64,000 bases of DNA from Paraburkholderia phytofirmans OLGA172 (GTDB taxonomy: Bacteria > Pseudomonadota > Gammaproteobacteria > Burkholderiales > Burkholderiaceae). Below the pieces are notes generated by a model that saw nothing but the letters and a program-made list of their open reading frames with translations, made no database searches and was not told the DNA's origin. The stretch is from positions 1,736,001 through 1,800,000 of the forward strand of contig NZ_CP014579.1 in assembly GCF_001634365.1 (NCBI RefSeq). Direction: 5' to 3'. How positions within the stretch are numbered: position 1 is the first letter of the stretch; each line of letters begins with the position of its first letter. A program made the translations under genes and the position numbers. Shown one piece after another: positions 45,899-55,325 of the stretch.

Positions 45899-46235
45899 GC
45901 GCGGGTTCAAGCTTGCAACGACGGTTTTAGAAGTGCTGACACATCTTCGTCGGGAAGCACGTCAATGCGACTTGTCACTTCGCCGCAGTCGACATGCACT
46001 CTTTCCAGGATTTCCGACGTGCACTTTCTTAACATCGTCACCATCATCCGCACCCGTGGCGGCACCGGACGTTGCGCCTGGATCCGCGAGACTGCTGACA
46101 GCCGCCATGAAAACCAGCTGGGGAATAATCGACTGCAACACGGAACCGTTCCAGACAAACAGCAGCCGGAACCAGTTTTGCCCTGGCCTCACAATCATGG
46201 TGTGCTCTTGTAATGGTCTAACTGCGCCGTCACCT
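45899..46235. other. Gap between encapsulin and cioB
   Basis: 337 bp between convergent genes. Minus-strand frames at 45907-46158 (ending LPDEDVSALLKPSLQA) and 45962-46198 are possible small genes but overlap each other, and I recognise neither. No clear terminator hairpin was seen. Confidence 0.35.
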
Positions 46236-47243
46236 TCAGTGGTAGCCGGCGTCCCCTTCCCGCACCTTGCCCCGGAATACGCGGTACTGCATGAAGTTGT
46301 AGACGAGGATGACCGGCAGCACGATCACCGTGCCAACCAGCGTAAACAGCTGGCTCGAGTGACTCGACGAAGCCTGCCAGATCGTCAGGGACGGCGGAAC
46401 GATGTTCGGCCAGATGCTGATCAGCAAGCCGCTGTAGCCCAGAAAACACAGCGCGAGTGTGAGAAGGAAGGGGGTCGCTTCGTGCTTCAGCCGAAGCGAA
46501 CGGAAGACGCCCCACACACAGGCGATAACCAGAATCGGCACCGGCAGGAACCAGCCGAGATTGCCGCTTCCGAACCAGCGATGCGCAACCGCCGCCAATC
46601 CGATCACGGTCCAGAGACTCACAATGATCATCGCCCCGAGCAGGACGCTCACGAGCGGCCGCATCACCTCGCGCAACTTGCGCTGCAATTCGCCATCCGT
46701 CTTGAGGATGAGCCAGCCGCAGCCGAGCGTCGCATACGTGACGAGCACGCCGATTCCGCAGAACAGGCTGAACGGCGAGAGCCAGTCGAACGGGTCGCCG
46801 GCGAAACGGCCATCGACGATCCTGATGCCTTGCAGCAGCGACCCCAGCACGATGCCCTGGCAGAGCCCTGCTAGCGCGGAGCCGCCAATGAAGGCGAGGT
46901 CCCAGGCGTGCTGAGTCCTGACGGCCTTTGCACGCAGTTCGAAGGCCGCCCCGCGGAAGATCAGGCCCACGACCATCAGGATCAGCGGGAGATAGTTCGC
47001 CGGCAGCAGCGTCGAATACACCGCGGGGAACGCCCCGTAAAGCCCGGCGCCACCGAGCACGAGGAACGTCTCGTTACCGTCCCAGACCGGCGCGATGGTA
47101 TTGAGCATCACTTGCCGATCGCCCTTCTCCTCGAAAAACGGAAACAGCAGGCCGATGCCGAGATCGAAGCCGTCCAGCATCACGTAGATGAAAACGCCGA
47201 GTCCGATGATCGCGGCCCACACAACAGGAAGATCGATTTGCAT
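46236..47243 (-). CDS. cioB: Cyanide-insensitive bd-type quinol oxidase subunit II
   Basis: A 335-residue integral membrane protein with about eight helices. It begins MQIDLPVVWAAIIGLGVFIY and has the family VMLDGFDLGIGLLFPF, MLNTIAPVWDGNETFLVLGG and FRGAAFELRAKA. Its end is AGYH. It partners subunit I in the haem-containing ubiquinol oxidase that reduces oxygen to water without pumping protons. Only four bases separate it from cioA upstream on the same strand. Confidence 0.95.
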   Translation of the reverse strand: MQIDLPVVWAAIIGLGVFIYVMLDGFDLGIGLLFPFFEEKGDRQVMLNTIAPVWDGNETFLVLGGAGLYGAFPAVYSTLLPANYLPLILMVVGLIFRGAAFELRAKAVRTQHAWDLAFIGGSALAGLCQGIVLGSLLQGIRIVDGRFAGDPFDWLSPFSLFCGIGVLVTYATLGCGWLILKTDGELQRKLREVMRPLVSVLLGAMIIVSLWTVIGLAAVAHRWFGSGNLGWFLPVPILVIACVWGVFRSLRLKHEATPFLLTLALCFLGYSGLLISIWPNIVPPSLTIWQASSSHSSQLFTLVGTVIVLPVILVYNFMQYRVFRGKVREGDAGYH

Positions 47244-47247
47244 GGTG

Positions 47248-48636
47248 TCACTCCCCTTCCAGTGCGTCCAACGGGCGATTGCGCAGGACCGGATGCCGGC
47301 GGGATTCGCGGCGCTCGACGTGCTCCTCTGGCCCGCGCTTCATCATCTTCATCATGTAATAGAAACCCATGCCGAACACCAGGAAGTACACCAGCACAAA
47401 GATCAGCAAGGAAACGCCGACTTGTTGGGAGCTGACCGGCGAGACGGAGTCCGCGGTGCGCAGGACACCGTAGACCGTCCATGGTTGACGGCCGACCTCT
47501 GTCGTTATCCACCCCGCCAATAGCGCCACGATTCCAGAAGGACCCATGCACAGGACGAAACCCTGATACCAGCGCGTCTCGTAGAGGCGGCCACGCAGTC
47601 TGAGCAGCAGACCAAGCAGCGCCGTCAACAGCATCAGCATGCCGAGACCCGCCATGACCCGGAAGGTCCAGAACACGATCGGCGAATACGGACGGTCCTC
47701 CGGCGGAAATTCTTTCAGGCCGCGAATCTCGCCATCCCAACTGTGGGTCAGGATCAGGCTGCCGAGATGCGGTATCTGAATCGCGTATCGCGTCACTTCC
47801 GCACTCATGTCGGGCAGGCCGACCAGATTGAGTGCGGTGCCACCTTTCTCGGTTTCCCATAGCCCTTCGATGGCAGCGATCTTGGCCGGCTGATATTCGC
47901 GCGTGTTGAGTCCGTGCGCATCGCCAACGAAAATCTGTATCGGCGTCAGGAAAAGCAGGATCCACAGCGCCATCGAAAAACTACGCTTGACGGGTTTGTC
48001 GCGCCGGCCTTGCAACAGATGCCACGCGCCACAAGCAGCAACGATGAAGCCCGCGACGATGAACGCAGCAATGGTCATATGCGCGAGGCGAAACGGAAAC
48101 GACGGGTTGAAAATCACTTTCATCCAGTCGACCGGCACGATCCGGCCATTCTCAATGGCAAATCCCTGCGGCGTCTGCATGAAGCTATTCGACGCGAGAA
48201 TCCAGAACGTGGAAATGAGCGTGCCCACCGCCACCATGAGCGTTGCGAAAAAGTGCGCGCGTGGACTGACGCGTTGCCAGCCGAACAGCATGACGCCGAG
48301 AAAACCGGCCTCGAGAAAGAACGCCGTCAGCACTTCATAGGTCAGGAGCGGCCCCGTAATGTTGCCGGCAACCCTGGAAAATCCACTCCAGTTGGTGCCG
48401 AACTCGTAGGCCATCACCACACCCGAGACCACCCCCATTCCGAAGCCGACTGCAAATATCTTCGACCAGAACAGAAACATGTCTTTGTAGGCGACGTCGC
48501 CGGTCAGCAACCAGCGCCACTCCAGCACCGCGAGGAAACTGGCCATGCCGATGCTGATGGCGGGAAAGATAATATGAAACGAAACCGTAAACGCAAACTG
48601 CAACCTGGCAAGGTGGAATGCATCGAAAATTTCCAT
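47248..48636 (-). CDS. cioA: Cyanide-insensitive bd-type quinol oxidase subunit I
   Basis: 462 residues carrying the haems. Signatures: FHLARLQFAFTVSFHIIFPA with the His haem ligand, KIFAVGFGMGVVSGVVMAYE, FGTNWSGFSRVAGNITGPLL, FFLEAGFLGVMLFGW and the quinol-region GDAHGLNTREYQPAKIAAIE, GLWETEKGG. The quinol loop is short, as in CioA rather than E. coli CydA. Such oxidases work under low oxygen, cyanide or nitric oxide. It is followed directly by cioB and preceded (116 bp) by the YdeP-like gene, all on the minus strand. Confidence 0.95.
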   Translation of the reverse strand: MEIFDAFHLARLQFAFTVSFHIIFPAISIGMASFLAVLEWRWLLTGDVAYKDMFLFWSKIFAVGFGMGVVSGVVMAYEFGTNWSGFSRVAGNITGPLLTYEVLTAFFLEAGFLGVMLFGWQRVSPRAHFFATLMVAVGTLISTFWILASNSFMQTPQGFAIENGRIVPVDWMKVIFNPSFPFRLAHMTIAAFIVAGFIVAACGAWHLLQGRRDKPVKRSFSMALWILLFLTPIQIFVGDAHGLNTREYQPAKIAAIEGLWETEKGGTALNLVGLPDMSAEVTRYAIQIPHLGSLILTHSWDGEIRGLKEFPPEDRPYSPIVFWTFRVMAGLGMLMLLTALLGLLLRLRGRLYETRWYQGFVLCMGPSGIVALLAGWITTEVGRQPWTVYGVLRTADSVSPVSSQQVGVSLLIFVLVYFLVFGMGFYYMMKMMKRGPEEHVERRESRRHPVLRNRPLDALEGE

Positions 48637-48752
48637 GATGGATCAAGCGCTCCAGGTGATAACGTCATTTGCGTAAAGGCGGACGCCAATCCTGCAAGTC
48701 GACCAACCGTACGCGCACGTCCGGTCGATCGCCCCGTCAAGCCTGCATCACG

Positions 48753-50669
48753 TCAAGCCTCTGCCGAACTCATAACATGAACAGGAACAGACTTGTACGA
48801 AGGCGTGCCGCTCTCCTTGTCTATGAAGTCGAGTGGCACCAGCACGTTGGCTTCCGGGTAATAGGCCGCCACCGAACCCGCATTGAACGCCTCGAATCCC
48901 GGCACCGTTTGTTCGATCAGGTCCCGAATCCCGTCGTAGTCGGCCACCAGGTCCGACCATGCCACCTTGCTGTTCGGCAACGTTGCCCTCGCCATTCCGG
49001 CGACGATCGCCGGTTCGGATAGCAAGTGTTCGGACGCGGGCGTCAGTTTGCCCGACGAAGCGTGGACCATCGACATGGAATCCTCGACCGTAATGGATTG
49101 CCGCCCAGTCGCCTGGATATCCAGTTCCGTGCGCCCCACAACCGGCAGCACGTACGTTTCTTTTGCCACTAGCAGGTGCGAACGATTGAGCTTGGTACCG
49201 AGGTGGACGCTCAGATCGAGCTTGCCCATTGCCGGAAAGGACTGCTCGGAATCGGGTAACGCAACCGCGAAGTTTCCGCCCAGGCAAATCAGGGCCTTGG
49301 CCGTGCCGGCGATCATTGCCTGCATCGCCTGGACGGCATCGTGTCCGTGCGCCGCGGGCGGCTTGAAGCCGAATACATCTTCAATCTGCTTGAGGAAGGT
49401 GGCGGACGGTTTTTCGGTGAGGCCGACCGTGCGGTTCCCCTCCACGTTGGAATGTCCACGCAAAGGACAGATGCCTGCGCCGGGTTTGCCGATGTTGCCG
49501 CGCAATAACAACAGGTCGGCAATCAGACGGACATTGGCGGTCCCTTTGTTATGCTGGGTAATGCCCATTCCGTAGGTGACAATCGTCGCATTCGATTTCG
49601 CGTAGGCAAGGGCAACCTCGTCGATATCTTCGCGAGTGAGTCCGCTTGCCTTTTCGATATCGTCCCACGACGTCGCTTCCAGATCGGCCGCAAACGCGTC
49701 GAAGCCCTGGGTATGCGTCGCGATAAACTCGTGGTCGAGGACGGTGTTGCCCTGCTCCGCGTCCATCTGCAGCAGCGCTTTCATGATGCCCTTGAGGGCC
49801 GCCGCATCTCCACCGGCGTCGAGCTGAAAATAGGTCGAGGCGATTCGGGTCGAAGCGAAGGTCGCCATTTCGAAGACGCTCTGCGGATCGGCGAAACGCT
49901 CAAGCGCACGCTCGCGCAGCGGATTGAACACGATAATCGGCACGTTGCGCCGCGAGCATTCGTGGAGTGTCCCCATCATGCGCGGGTGATTCGTCCCGGG
50001 ATTGTGGCCGATCGAGAGGATGAGTTCGGTCTTGTCGAAATCATCCAGCGATACCGTGCCCTTGCCGATCCCGATCGACTGGGGCAAGCCAACGCTGGTC
50101 GGCTCGTGGCACATGTTCGAGCAATCGGGGAAATTGTTCGTGCCATACTCGCGTGCGAACAATTGAAAGAGGTAGGCGGCCTCGTTCGACGCCCGGCCCG
50201 AGGTATAGAACTCGGCCTGATCGGGCGAGGGCAAGCCGCGCAGCACTTCACCGATACGAGCGAATGCATCCTCCCATTCGACCGCCCGGAACTTGTCCGT
50301 CGCGCGGTCGTAGACGAGAGGATGCGTCAGCCGGCCGAGATCCTCCAGTTCGTAATCCGTTCGTTGCAGCAGCGAAGACACCGTGTTGTTTTCGAAAAAC
50401 TCCGGCGTCACCCGTTTGGTCATTGCCTCCCATGTGACCGCTTTGGCACCGTTTTCGCAGAACTGGAACGTCGACTTGTGCTCCTTGTCCGGCCACGCGC
50501 AACCCGGACAATCGAAGCCGTCAGACTGATTGGTCCGCATCAACGTAATCGGCGCCTCGATACTTTCCATTTGTGTCCGGACGGCTTGAGCTGTCGCTCG
50601 AAGCGCACCCCTCCCTCCAGCGGGGTCATCGTATGGCCGGATCCCTGGAACATCGCGTCGCGTGGTCAT
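48753..50669 (-). CDS. YdeP/FdhF-like molybdopterin oxidoreductase, internally shortened
   Basis: 638 residues; relatives such as E. coli YdeP have ~760. The N-terminal part is normal: FDCPGCAWPDKEHKSTFQFC, FYTSGRASNEAAYLFQLFAR, EYGTNNFPDCSNMCHEPTSV, GLPQSIGIGKGTVSLDDFD and LILSIGHNPGTNHPRMMGTL, then GICPLRGHSNVEGNRTVGLT. Near residue 595 the reading jumps from VPGFEAFNA straight to GSVAAYYPEANVLVPLDFID, the normal C-terminal end. About 110-120 residues, most of the C-terminal molybdopterin-dinucleotide-binding domain, are missing in frame. The enzyme may be inactive. YdeP is linked to acid resistance in E. coli; the reaction of the family is not well defined. Confidence 0.88.
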   Translation of the reverse strand: MTTRRDVPGIRPYDDPAGGRGALRATAQAVRTQMESIEAPITLMRTNQSDGFDCPGCAWPDKEHKSTFQFCENGAKAVTWEAMTKRVTPEFFENNTVSSLLQRTDYELEDLGRLTHPLVYDRATDKFRAVEWEDAFARIGEVLRGLPSPDQAEFYTSGRASNEAAYLFQLFAREYGTNNFPDCSNMCHEPTSVGLPQSIGIGKGTVSLDDFDKTELILSIGHNPGTNHPRMMGTLHECSRRNVPIIVFNPLRERALERFADPQSVFEMATFASTRIASTYFQLDAGGDAAALKGIMKALLQMDAEQGNTVLDHEFIATHTQGFDAFAADLEATSWDDIEKASGLTREDIDEVALAYAKSNATIVTYGMGITQHNKGTANVRLIADLLLLRGNIGKPGAGICPLRGHSNVEGNRTVGLTEKPSATFLKQIEDVFGFKPPAAHGHDAVQAMQAMIAGTAKALICLGGNFAVALPDSEQSFPAMGKLDLSVHLGTKLNRSHLLVAKETYVLPVVGRTELDIQATGRQSITVEDSMSMVHASSGKLTPASEHLLSEPAIVAGMARATLPNSKVAWSDLVADYDGIRDLIEQTVPGFEAFNAGSVAAYYPEANVLVPLDFIDKESGTPSYKSVPVHVMSSAEA

Positions 50670-50791
50670 ATGAGACTCCGTGGACGGCCTCAGGAGACCT
50701 GGAGGCAGTTTTGCTTGGGGTTACGCCATGTCACGGCGTAAGGCCTGGATAGGGTCATGACGTAGTGGCTTCTCCCAGCGGGTTGCGCACC

Positions 50792-53593
50792 TCATTGCTT
50801 CGAAGCGTCACTTTCAGGGGGGTCGGTGCTGGCGGCCGCTTCGGACGGCTTCTTCTTCGCGCGTCCGTTCCCCGTCTTCCCGGTGGCAGTCGCCTTAGGA
50901 GCAGGAGGCGCCTCGTTCTTATTGAACTTCACTTCGCCGCTGCCCTTGTCATAACTGACGTCGACGCTGTCGCCCGATGCCAAAGCGCCGCCGAGAATCT
51001 CCTTGGCGAGCCGTGTTTCCAGTTCCTTGCGAATCTGGCGCTTCAACTCGCGTGCACCGAACTCCGGCCGATAACCGGCATCGGCGAGGTGATCAATAAC
51101 CGATTCGTCAATCTTGAGCGTAATGTCCTGCGCGGCGGCGGTGCGCACCACCCGTTCGAGCTGGATCTGCACGATCGAGCGGATGTTGTCGCGCGAGAGC
51201 CCGTGGAAGACGATGATCTCGTCGATCCGGTTCAGGAATTCGGGACGGAAGTGACCTTTGAGCACCCCCATCAACTCCTCGCGAATCGCCTTCTCGGCCA
51301 CGCGATCTGCCTCGGGTTTTTCGAGGTTGCCCATGATGATCGATGCGCCGAGATTGCTCGTCGCAATGATGATCGTGTTGCTGAAGTCCACCACGCGGCC
51401 CTTGCCGTCGGTCAGCCGCCCGTCGTCGAACACCTGCAGCAGCACGTTGTTCACGTCGGGGTGGGCCTTCTCGATCTCATCAAGCAGGATCACGCTGTAC
51501 GGGCGCCGCCGGACGCGCTCGGTCAGTTGTCCGCCCTCGTCATAACCGACGTAGCCCGGAGGCGCGCCGATCAGCCGTGCGACTGCGTGACGCTCCATAT
51601 ACTCGGACATGTCGATGCGAATGACCGCCTGCTCGTCGCCGAACACCGTTTCTGCCAGCGCCTTCGCGAGTTCGGTCTTGCCGACACCGGTGGGTCCGAG
51701 GAACAGGAACGTCGCGATAGGCCGGTTCGCCTGGCCGAGTCCCGCACGTGACAGGCGCACGGCGTCGCTTACGGCAATCACCGCGTCGTCCTGGCCGACC
51801 ACGCGCTCGCGCAGCTTCTTCTCCATGTCCAGAAGCTTCTGGCGCTCTTCCTGCGTGAGCTCCGTGACCGGAATGCCGGTGAGACGCGACACCACTTCGG
51901 CGATCGAGGCGACCGTCACTTCGAGCGTTTCCGAGCCGGTCTTGCGCTGCCATGCCTCCATCTGCTCGTCGAGTTTCTCCTGCTTCTCGCCAATACGTTG
52001 CTCAAAAGCTTTCGCCTCATCGAAGCGCTTGCGCGAGGACGCATAATCCTGCTCGCGCTTGAGCTGGGCGGTCTCGGCTTCGAGCTCCTGGATGGCCGCC
52101 GGACGCGAGGTTGCGCCGATGCGCACGCGTGCCGCCGCCTGGTCAATCAGGTCGATGGCTTTATCGGGCAAAAAGCGCTGCGTAATGTAGCGATCGGAAA
52201 GCTCGGCTGCGGCAACGAACGCATCGTCCGCAAAGGTTACCTGGTGGTGCGCCTCGAGCTTGTCGCGAAGGCCACGCAGGATGACGATGGTCTGCTCCAC
52301 GGTAGGTTCCGGCACCAATACCGGTTGGAAGCGCCGCTCGAGCGCAGCATCTTTTTCGATGTACTTCTGATATTCGTTGAGTGTCGTGGCGCCGATCAGA
52401 CTGAGCTCGCCGCGTGCCAGCGCGGGCTTGAGCACATTCGCGATGTCGAGGCCCCCTTCTCCCCCACCTTGCCCCGCACCCACGATCGTGTGCAGTTCGT
52501 CGATGAACAGTATCAGTTCGTCCCGCTTCGCCGTCACCTCATCGATCAGCTGCTTCGCACGCTCCTCGAATTCGCCGCGGTATTTCGCGCCCGCCACCAT
52601 CGAGTTGATGTTGACCTCGACGAGCCGCTTGCCGCGTAGCACTTCTGGCACGTCGCCGTTGATGATGCGCTGCGCCAGACCTTCGACGATTGCCGTCTTG
52701 CCGACACCCGGCTCGCCGATCAGCACGGGATTGTTCTTCTTGCGCCGTGCGAGCACCTCGATCGTGCTCTCGATTTCCTGCGCACGGCCGAGCACGGGGT
52801 CGAGCTGGCCCTGACGCGCCATGGCTGTGAGATCGCGCCCAAACTTGTCAAGCGTGGGTGTGCCGGTTGGCGTGTCGACGCGGCCGTCCTCCGCGCCCTT
52901 GCCCATGACTTTCACGACCTTCTGCCGCAACGCCTCCGGCGTCACGCCGTATTTCTTCAGCAGCGTGCCCGCGATACTGTCCGGCACGGCCGCAAGCCCG
53001 ATGAGCAGATGCTCCGGGCCGACGTAGGAGTGGCCCAGATCGCGCGACGCCTGGAACGCATATTGGAACGCCTTTTTCAAACGCGGCGAGACGGTCATCT
53101 TCTCGATCGGCGCGTCGGGGTCTCCTGTTCCCGTTTGCGCATGCTGATCGATATATCCCTTAATGTCTTGCGGCGAGAGCTTGAGCTCCTTCAGGAGCGC
53201 GGCACACACGTCGGTGTCCGCGAGTACGTAGAGCAGATGCTCGGTGTCGAGTTCGTTGCGGCGAAGCTCGTGTGCCTTCTCCGCGGCACGCTGCAGCAAT
53301 TCGAGTGTCTGTTCACTGAAAGCGTCGGTTGCATCGACCGATTCGCGCGGCACCTCAGCGGCGAATCCAGCGTCGTCGTCTTCGTGCTCCGATCCATCCT
53401 CCAGGCCGCCGAAGAAGCGCGACAGGCCACCGCCCCCCAGCAGTGAATCGAACGGGTTGAGCATGCTTTGGTGCCGCATCAATTGACGGTAGTCGTAGTC
53501 GCAGATCGACATGGATTTCCGCTCGCCGTTTTGCACCACGGTCACACGGGCAACAGCGGGGCGAGCATTACAGATTTCGCAGAGGGCTGGCAT
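50792..53593 (-). CDS. clpK: ClpK-type Clp ATPase
   Basis: A 933-residue AAA+ unfoldase/disaggregase. The N-terminus is a Cys-bearing extension (MPALCEICNARPAVARVTVV, SICDYDYRQL) typical of ClpK rather than ClpB. The Clp_N repeats (ELLQRAAEKAHELRRNELDT, SRDLGHSYVGPEHLLIGLAA) come next, then AAA-1 with GEPGVGKTA and LFIDELHTIVGAGQGGGEG, a short middle coil (LKREQDYASSRKRFDEAK) and AAA-2 with FLFLGPTGVGKTELAKAL and VILLDEIEKAHPDV. A Lys/Ala-rich tail ends in SDASKQ. ClpK gives heat tolerance in Klebsiella. It lies first in the clpK-ydeP-cioAB row on the minus strand. Confidence 0.93.
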   Translation of the reverse strand: MPALCEICNARPAVARVTVVQNGERKSMSICDYDYRQLMRHQSMLNPFDSLLGGGGLSRFFGGLEDGSEHEDDDAGFAAEVPRESVDATDAFSEQTLELLQRAAEKAHELRRNELDTEHLLYVLADTDVCAALLKELKLSPQDIKGYIDQHAQTGTGDPDAPIEKMTVSPRLKKAFQYAFQASRDLGHSYVGPEHLLIGLAAVPDSIAGTLLKKYGVTPEALRQKVVKVMGKGAEDGRVDTPTGTPTLDKFGRDLTAMARQGQLDPVLGRAQEIESTIEVLARRKKNNPVLIGEPGVGKTAIVEGLAQRIINGDVPEVLRGKRLVEVNINSMVAGAKYRGEFEERAKQLIDEVTAKRDELILFIDELHTIVGAGQGGGEGGLDIANVLKPALARGELSLIGATTLNEYQKYIEKDAALERRFQPVLVPEPTVEQTIVILRGLRDKLEAHHQVTFADDAFVAAAELSDRYITQRFLPDKAIDLIDQAAARVRIGATSRPAAIQELEAETAQLKREQDYASSRKRFDEAKAFEQRIGEKQEKLDEQMEAWQRKTGSETLEVTVASIAEVVSRLTGIPVTELTQEERQKLLDMEKKLRERVVGQDDAVIAVSDAVRLSRAGLGQANRPIATFLFLGPTGVGKTELAKALAETVFGDEQAVIRIDMSEYMERHAVARLIGAPPGYVGYDEGGQLTERVRRRPYSVILLDEIEKAHPDVNNVLLQVFDDGRLTDGKGRVVDFSNTIIIATSNLGASIIMGNLEKPEADRVAEKAIREELMGVLKGHFRPEFLNRIDEIIVFHGLSRDNIRSIVQIQLERVVRTAAAQDITLKIDESVIDHLADAGYRPEFGARELKRQIRKELETRLAKEILGGALASGDSVDVSYDKGSGEVKFNKNEAPPAPKATATGKTGNGRAKKKPSEAAASTDPPESDASKQ

Positions 53594-53781
53594 CGTAGAG
53601 TCACCTTTTCGGTTAAAGCATCCGGCTATTTCAAAAGGTTATCGAATGCATTGATGTGATTGCGAATACTCCAGGCAATGACCGAAGAATTTCGATAGGG
53701 ATGGCTCATCGTGCGCGGAGTATGCGTCGGCGCACAGCAGCACAAGTATGATTAGCATAGCGAAACCCCGAATCCGCCCTT

Positions 53782-53840
53782 GGATTCTATGAGTCGCGCA
53801 TGAATAAGGGAATATTGGTTTTTCCGATGATAGGCATTGG
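53782..53840 (-). repeat. 59-bp element, copy upstream of clpK
   Basis: This element recurs at 54380-54438 with about 42 of 59 identical positions and no gap. The conserved core on the minus strand is CATCGGAAAAACC, with ACTCATAGA-CC at the other end. It lies ~190-250 bp upstream of clpK. Nothing else was recognised in 53594-54077 except a short unassigned minus-strand frame (ASGEPIPKARLESVPEAIFT) just after the 54078 stop. Confidence 0.6.
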
Positions 53841-54077
53841 CGGCTTCTGCCCAAGGCGTTTATGCCAGCAAATCTGATTCCGGGCGCAGGGTGAGAGCCG
53901 CCAGGAAAACTTCAAGACCACATCAGCCCTTTACCTACATCACAGAAGGGTCGGAAGCCGTCATTTTCCGGCCTCGCGGCGACTCTGCTCTTCGACGGTG
54001 AAGATCGCTTCCGGGACTGATTCGAGCCGCGCTTTCGGTATCGGCTCACCACTCGCATCATGCGAGAGGCGGCAGCA

Positions 54078-54329
54078 TCAACTATCGTCAACGTTGTCCG
54101 CGTAATGGTCGATAGCGACCTTGCACTCGTCCACCACGACCTGAAGGAAAGCCGGCTCATTTCTTTCAACCCACCGCTCCACACGAAGAAAGCGTGCCGT
54201 TCCGAGATCGGCGATGCGCTCCGGGTCCGCGGCCGTGACATCGACTGTGGCGATCCCCCGGTAGCCTTGCAGAGATGAGATCGTTGCGGAGATCAGAAAC
54301 CGTCGATATGCAAATTCATTGTGTGCCAT
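54078..54329 (-). CDS. Hypothetical protein
   Basis: 83 residues starting at 54329 behind a strong GGGAGG. MAHNEFAYRRFLISATISSL, QGYRGIATVDVTAADPERIA and DLGTARFLRVERWVERNEPA form a small alpha/beta protein I cannot assign. Downstream of its stop, the same frame continues open for 33 codons, so a longer ancestral protein or a small second gene is possible. One copy of the 59-bp element shared with clpK lies 51 bp upstream. Confidence 0.65.
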   Translation of the reverse strand: MAHNEFAYRRFLISATISSLQGYRGIATVDVTAADPERIADLGTARFLRVERWVERNEPAFLQVVVDECKVAIDHYADNVDDS

Positions 54330-54379
54330 GAAACCTCCCGCCACCAGATGATCTGGAGCCTCGCGATTCCTTTGTACTC

Positions 54380-54438
54380 GGAGTCTATGAGCAAGTCATG
54401 ACCCTGTGAACATGGGTTTTTCCGATGCTGGATATTGG
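54380..54438 (-). repeat. 59-bp element, copy upstream of the 54329 gene
   Basis: This is the second copy of the element at 53782-53840, with the same order of conserved blocks (CATCGGAAAAACC core). It lies 51-109 bp before the start of the small minus-strand gene and 143 bp before the divergent gene at 54581, a promoter-like position for both. Confidence 0.6.
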
Positions 54439-54580
54439 TGAAATACGTCTATCGGTTTGCCCTTCCGCCTCGATATCTGTGTGTCGGCGCGCAGGAATTG
54501 CGGCATGATGGCGCTTGGGAGAAGCGCGCACGCCGGATTGCGGGCAAATATGGATCATGAACGCGACAAAGGAGAAAACG

Positions 54581-54895
54581 ATGCCAGCACGCACTGTTTC
54601 TTACGGCGAGTTTGAGATCGCCGTGCGCCCCGAGCGCAACAAGCTCGGCGCCTGGATCGCAAGTGTGAGTGTGAGTCATGGTGCCCGAACAGTCGTCGAC
54701 ATTCGTCCTATGACCGTTCAACCCGAGTGGCTAACCGAAGAAGAAGCGACGAGAGACGGGGTCGAATGGGCACGCCGGTTCATCGATCATGAGTTCAACA
54801 CGCCGCAGCCCCGCTCCTGGGTCGCCGAGCGCTCTCATGCGGAAACCTGGTTCCGTGATGCCGGGAAAGCCGGCAGCTCCGAAACCAGTGCTTGA
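54581..54895 (+). CDS. Small conserved-type protein of unknown function
   Basis: 104 residues starting at 54581 with AAAGGAGA upstream; earlier in-frame starts have no site. The sequence RTVSYGEFEIAVRPERNKLG, AWIASVSVSHGARTVVDIRP, EWLTEEEATRDGVEWARRFI has the pattern of short Burkholderiales proteins with a beta-sheet followed by a helix (similar in my view to DUF6566). No function can be given. It is divergent from the 54329 gene across the 59-bp element. Confidence 0.75.
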   Translation: MPARTVSYGEFEIAVRPERNKLGAWIASVSVSHGARTVVDIRPMTVQPEWLTEEEATRDGVEWARRFIDHEFNTPQPRSWVAERSHAETWFRDAGKAGSSETSA

Positions 54896-54968
54896 GACCT
54901 GCGTGGACATGAACCGTGGCAAGGTCGAATTCACTGCGTGAATGCCATGTGACACCAAAGGCAGTTGA

Positions 54969-55325
54969 TCAGTGGCGCCGTAGGCGCGCTTCAATTTCCC
55001 GGGATTTGAGCGTCGACAGATCTTCGCTAATTTGCTCGAATATGAGCCGGCGGGTAACCTCGCTGAGATCCGCTTTGACCATGCCGAGAAATTTTGGCTC
55101 GATAGCGAGTCTCAGACGATTGTAGAGTTGATGGAGCCGCCCTGCTTCCAGATATTCGGCGACGCGCTTTGCGAATTTCTCACGGTCCTTTTCCGTTAGC
55201 ATCGTGCCGGAATATTCCGTGTTGATGAGACTTTCTTTTTCTTGCAAGTTGAGCGTCAGTCCTGGCGTCTGGAAAACACGCGCGCGACCTCCGTCAGCCA
55301 CAACAAGCCACGTCATTTCGTTCAT
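54969..55325 (-). CDS. Host attachment protein family (baeRF-type)
   Basis: 118 residues. The second of two adjacent ATGs (55325) is better spaced from GAGGT. MTWLVVADGGRARVFQTPGL, REKFAKRVAEYLEAGRLHQL, YNRLRLAIEPKFLGMVKADL and RRLIFEQISEDLSTLKSREI match the family once tied to host attachment in Agrobacterium and related to the eRF1 domain-1 fold. Its real role is uncertain. It is convergent with the gene at 54581. Confidence 0.88.
   Translation of the reverse strand: MNEMTWLVVADGGRARVFQTPGLTLNLQEKESLINTEYSGTMLTEKDREKFAKRVAEYLEAGRLHQLYNRLRLAIEPKFLGMVKADLSEVTRRLIFEQISEDLSTLKSREIEARLRRH

Noticed and set aside
49551..50741. Plus-strand frame opposite the YdeP-like gene
   Set aside because: It is antisense to a well-conserved protein and has no recognisable domain or ribosome-binding site.
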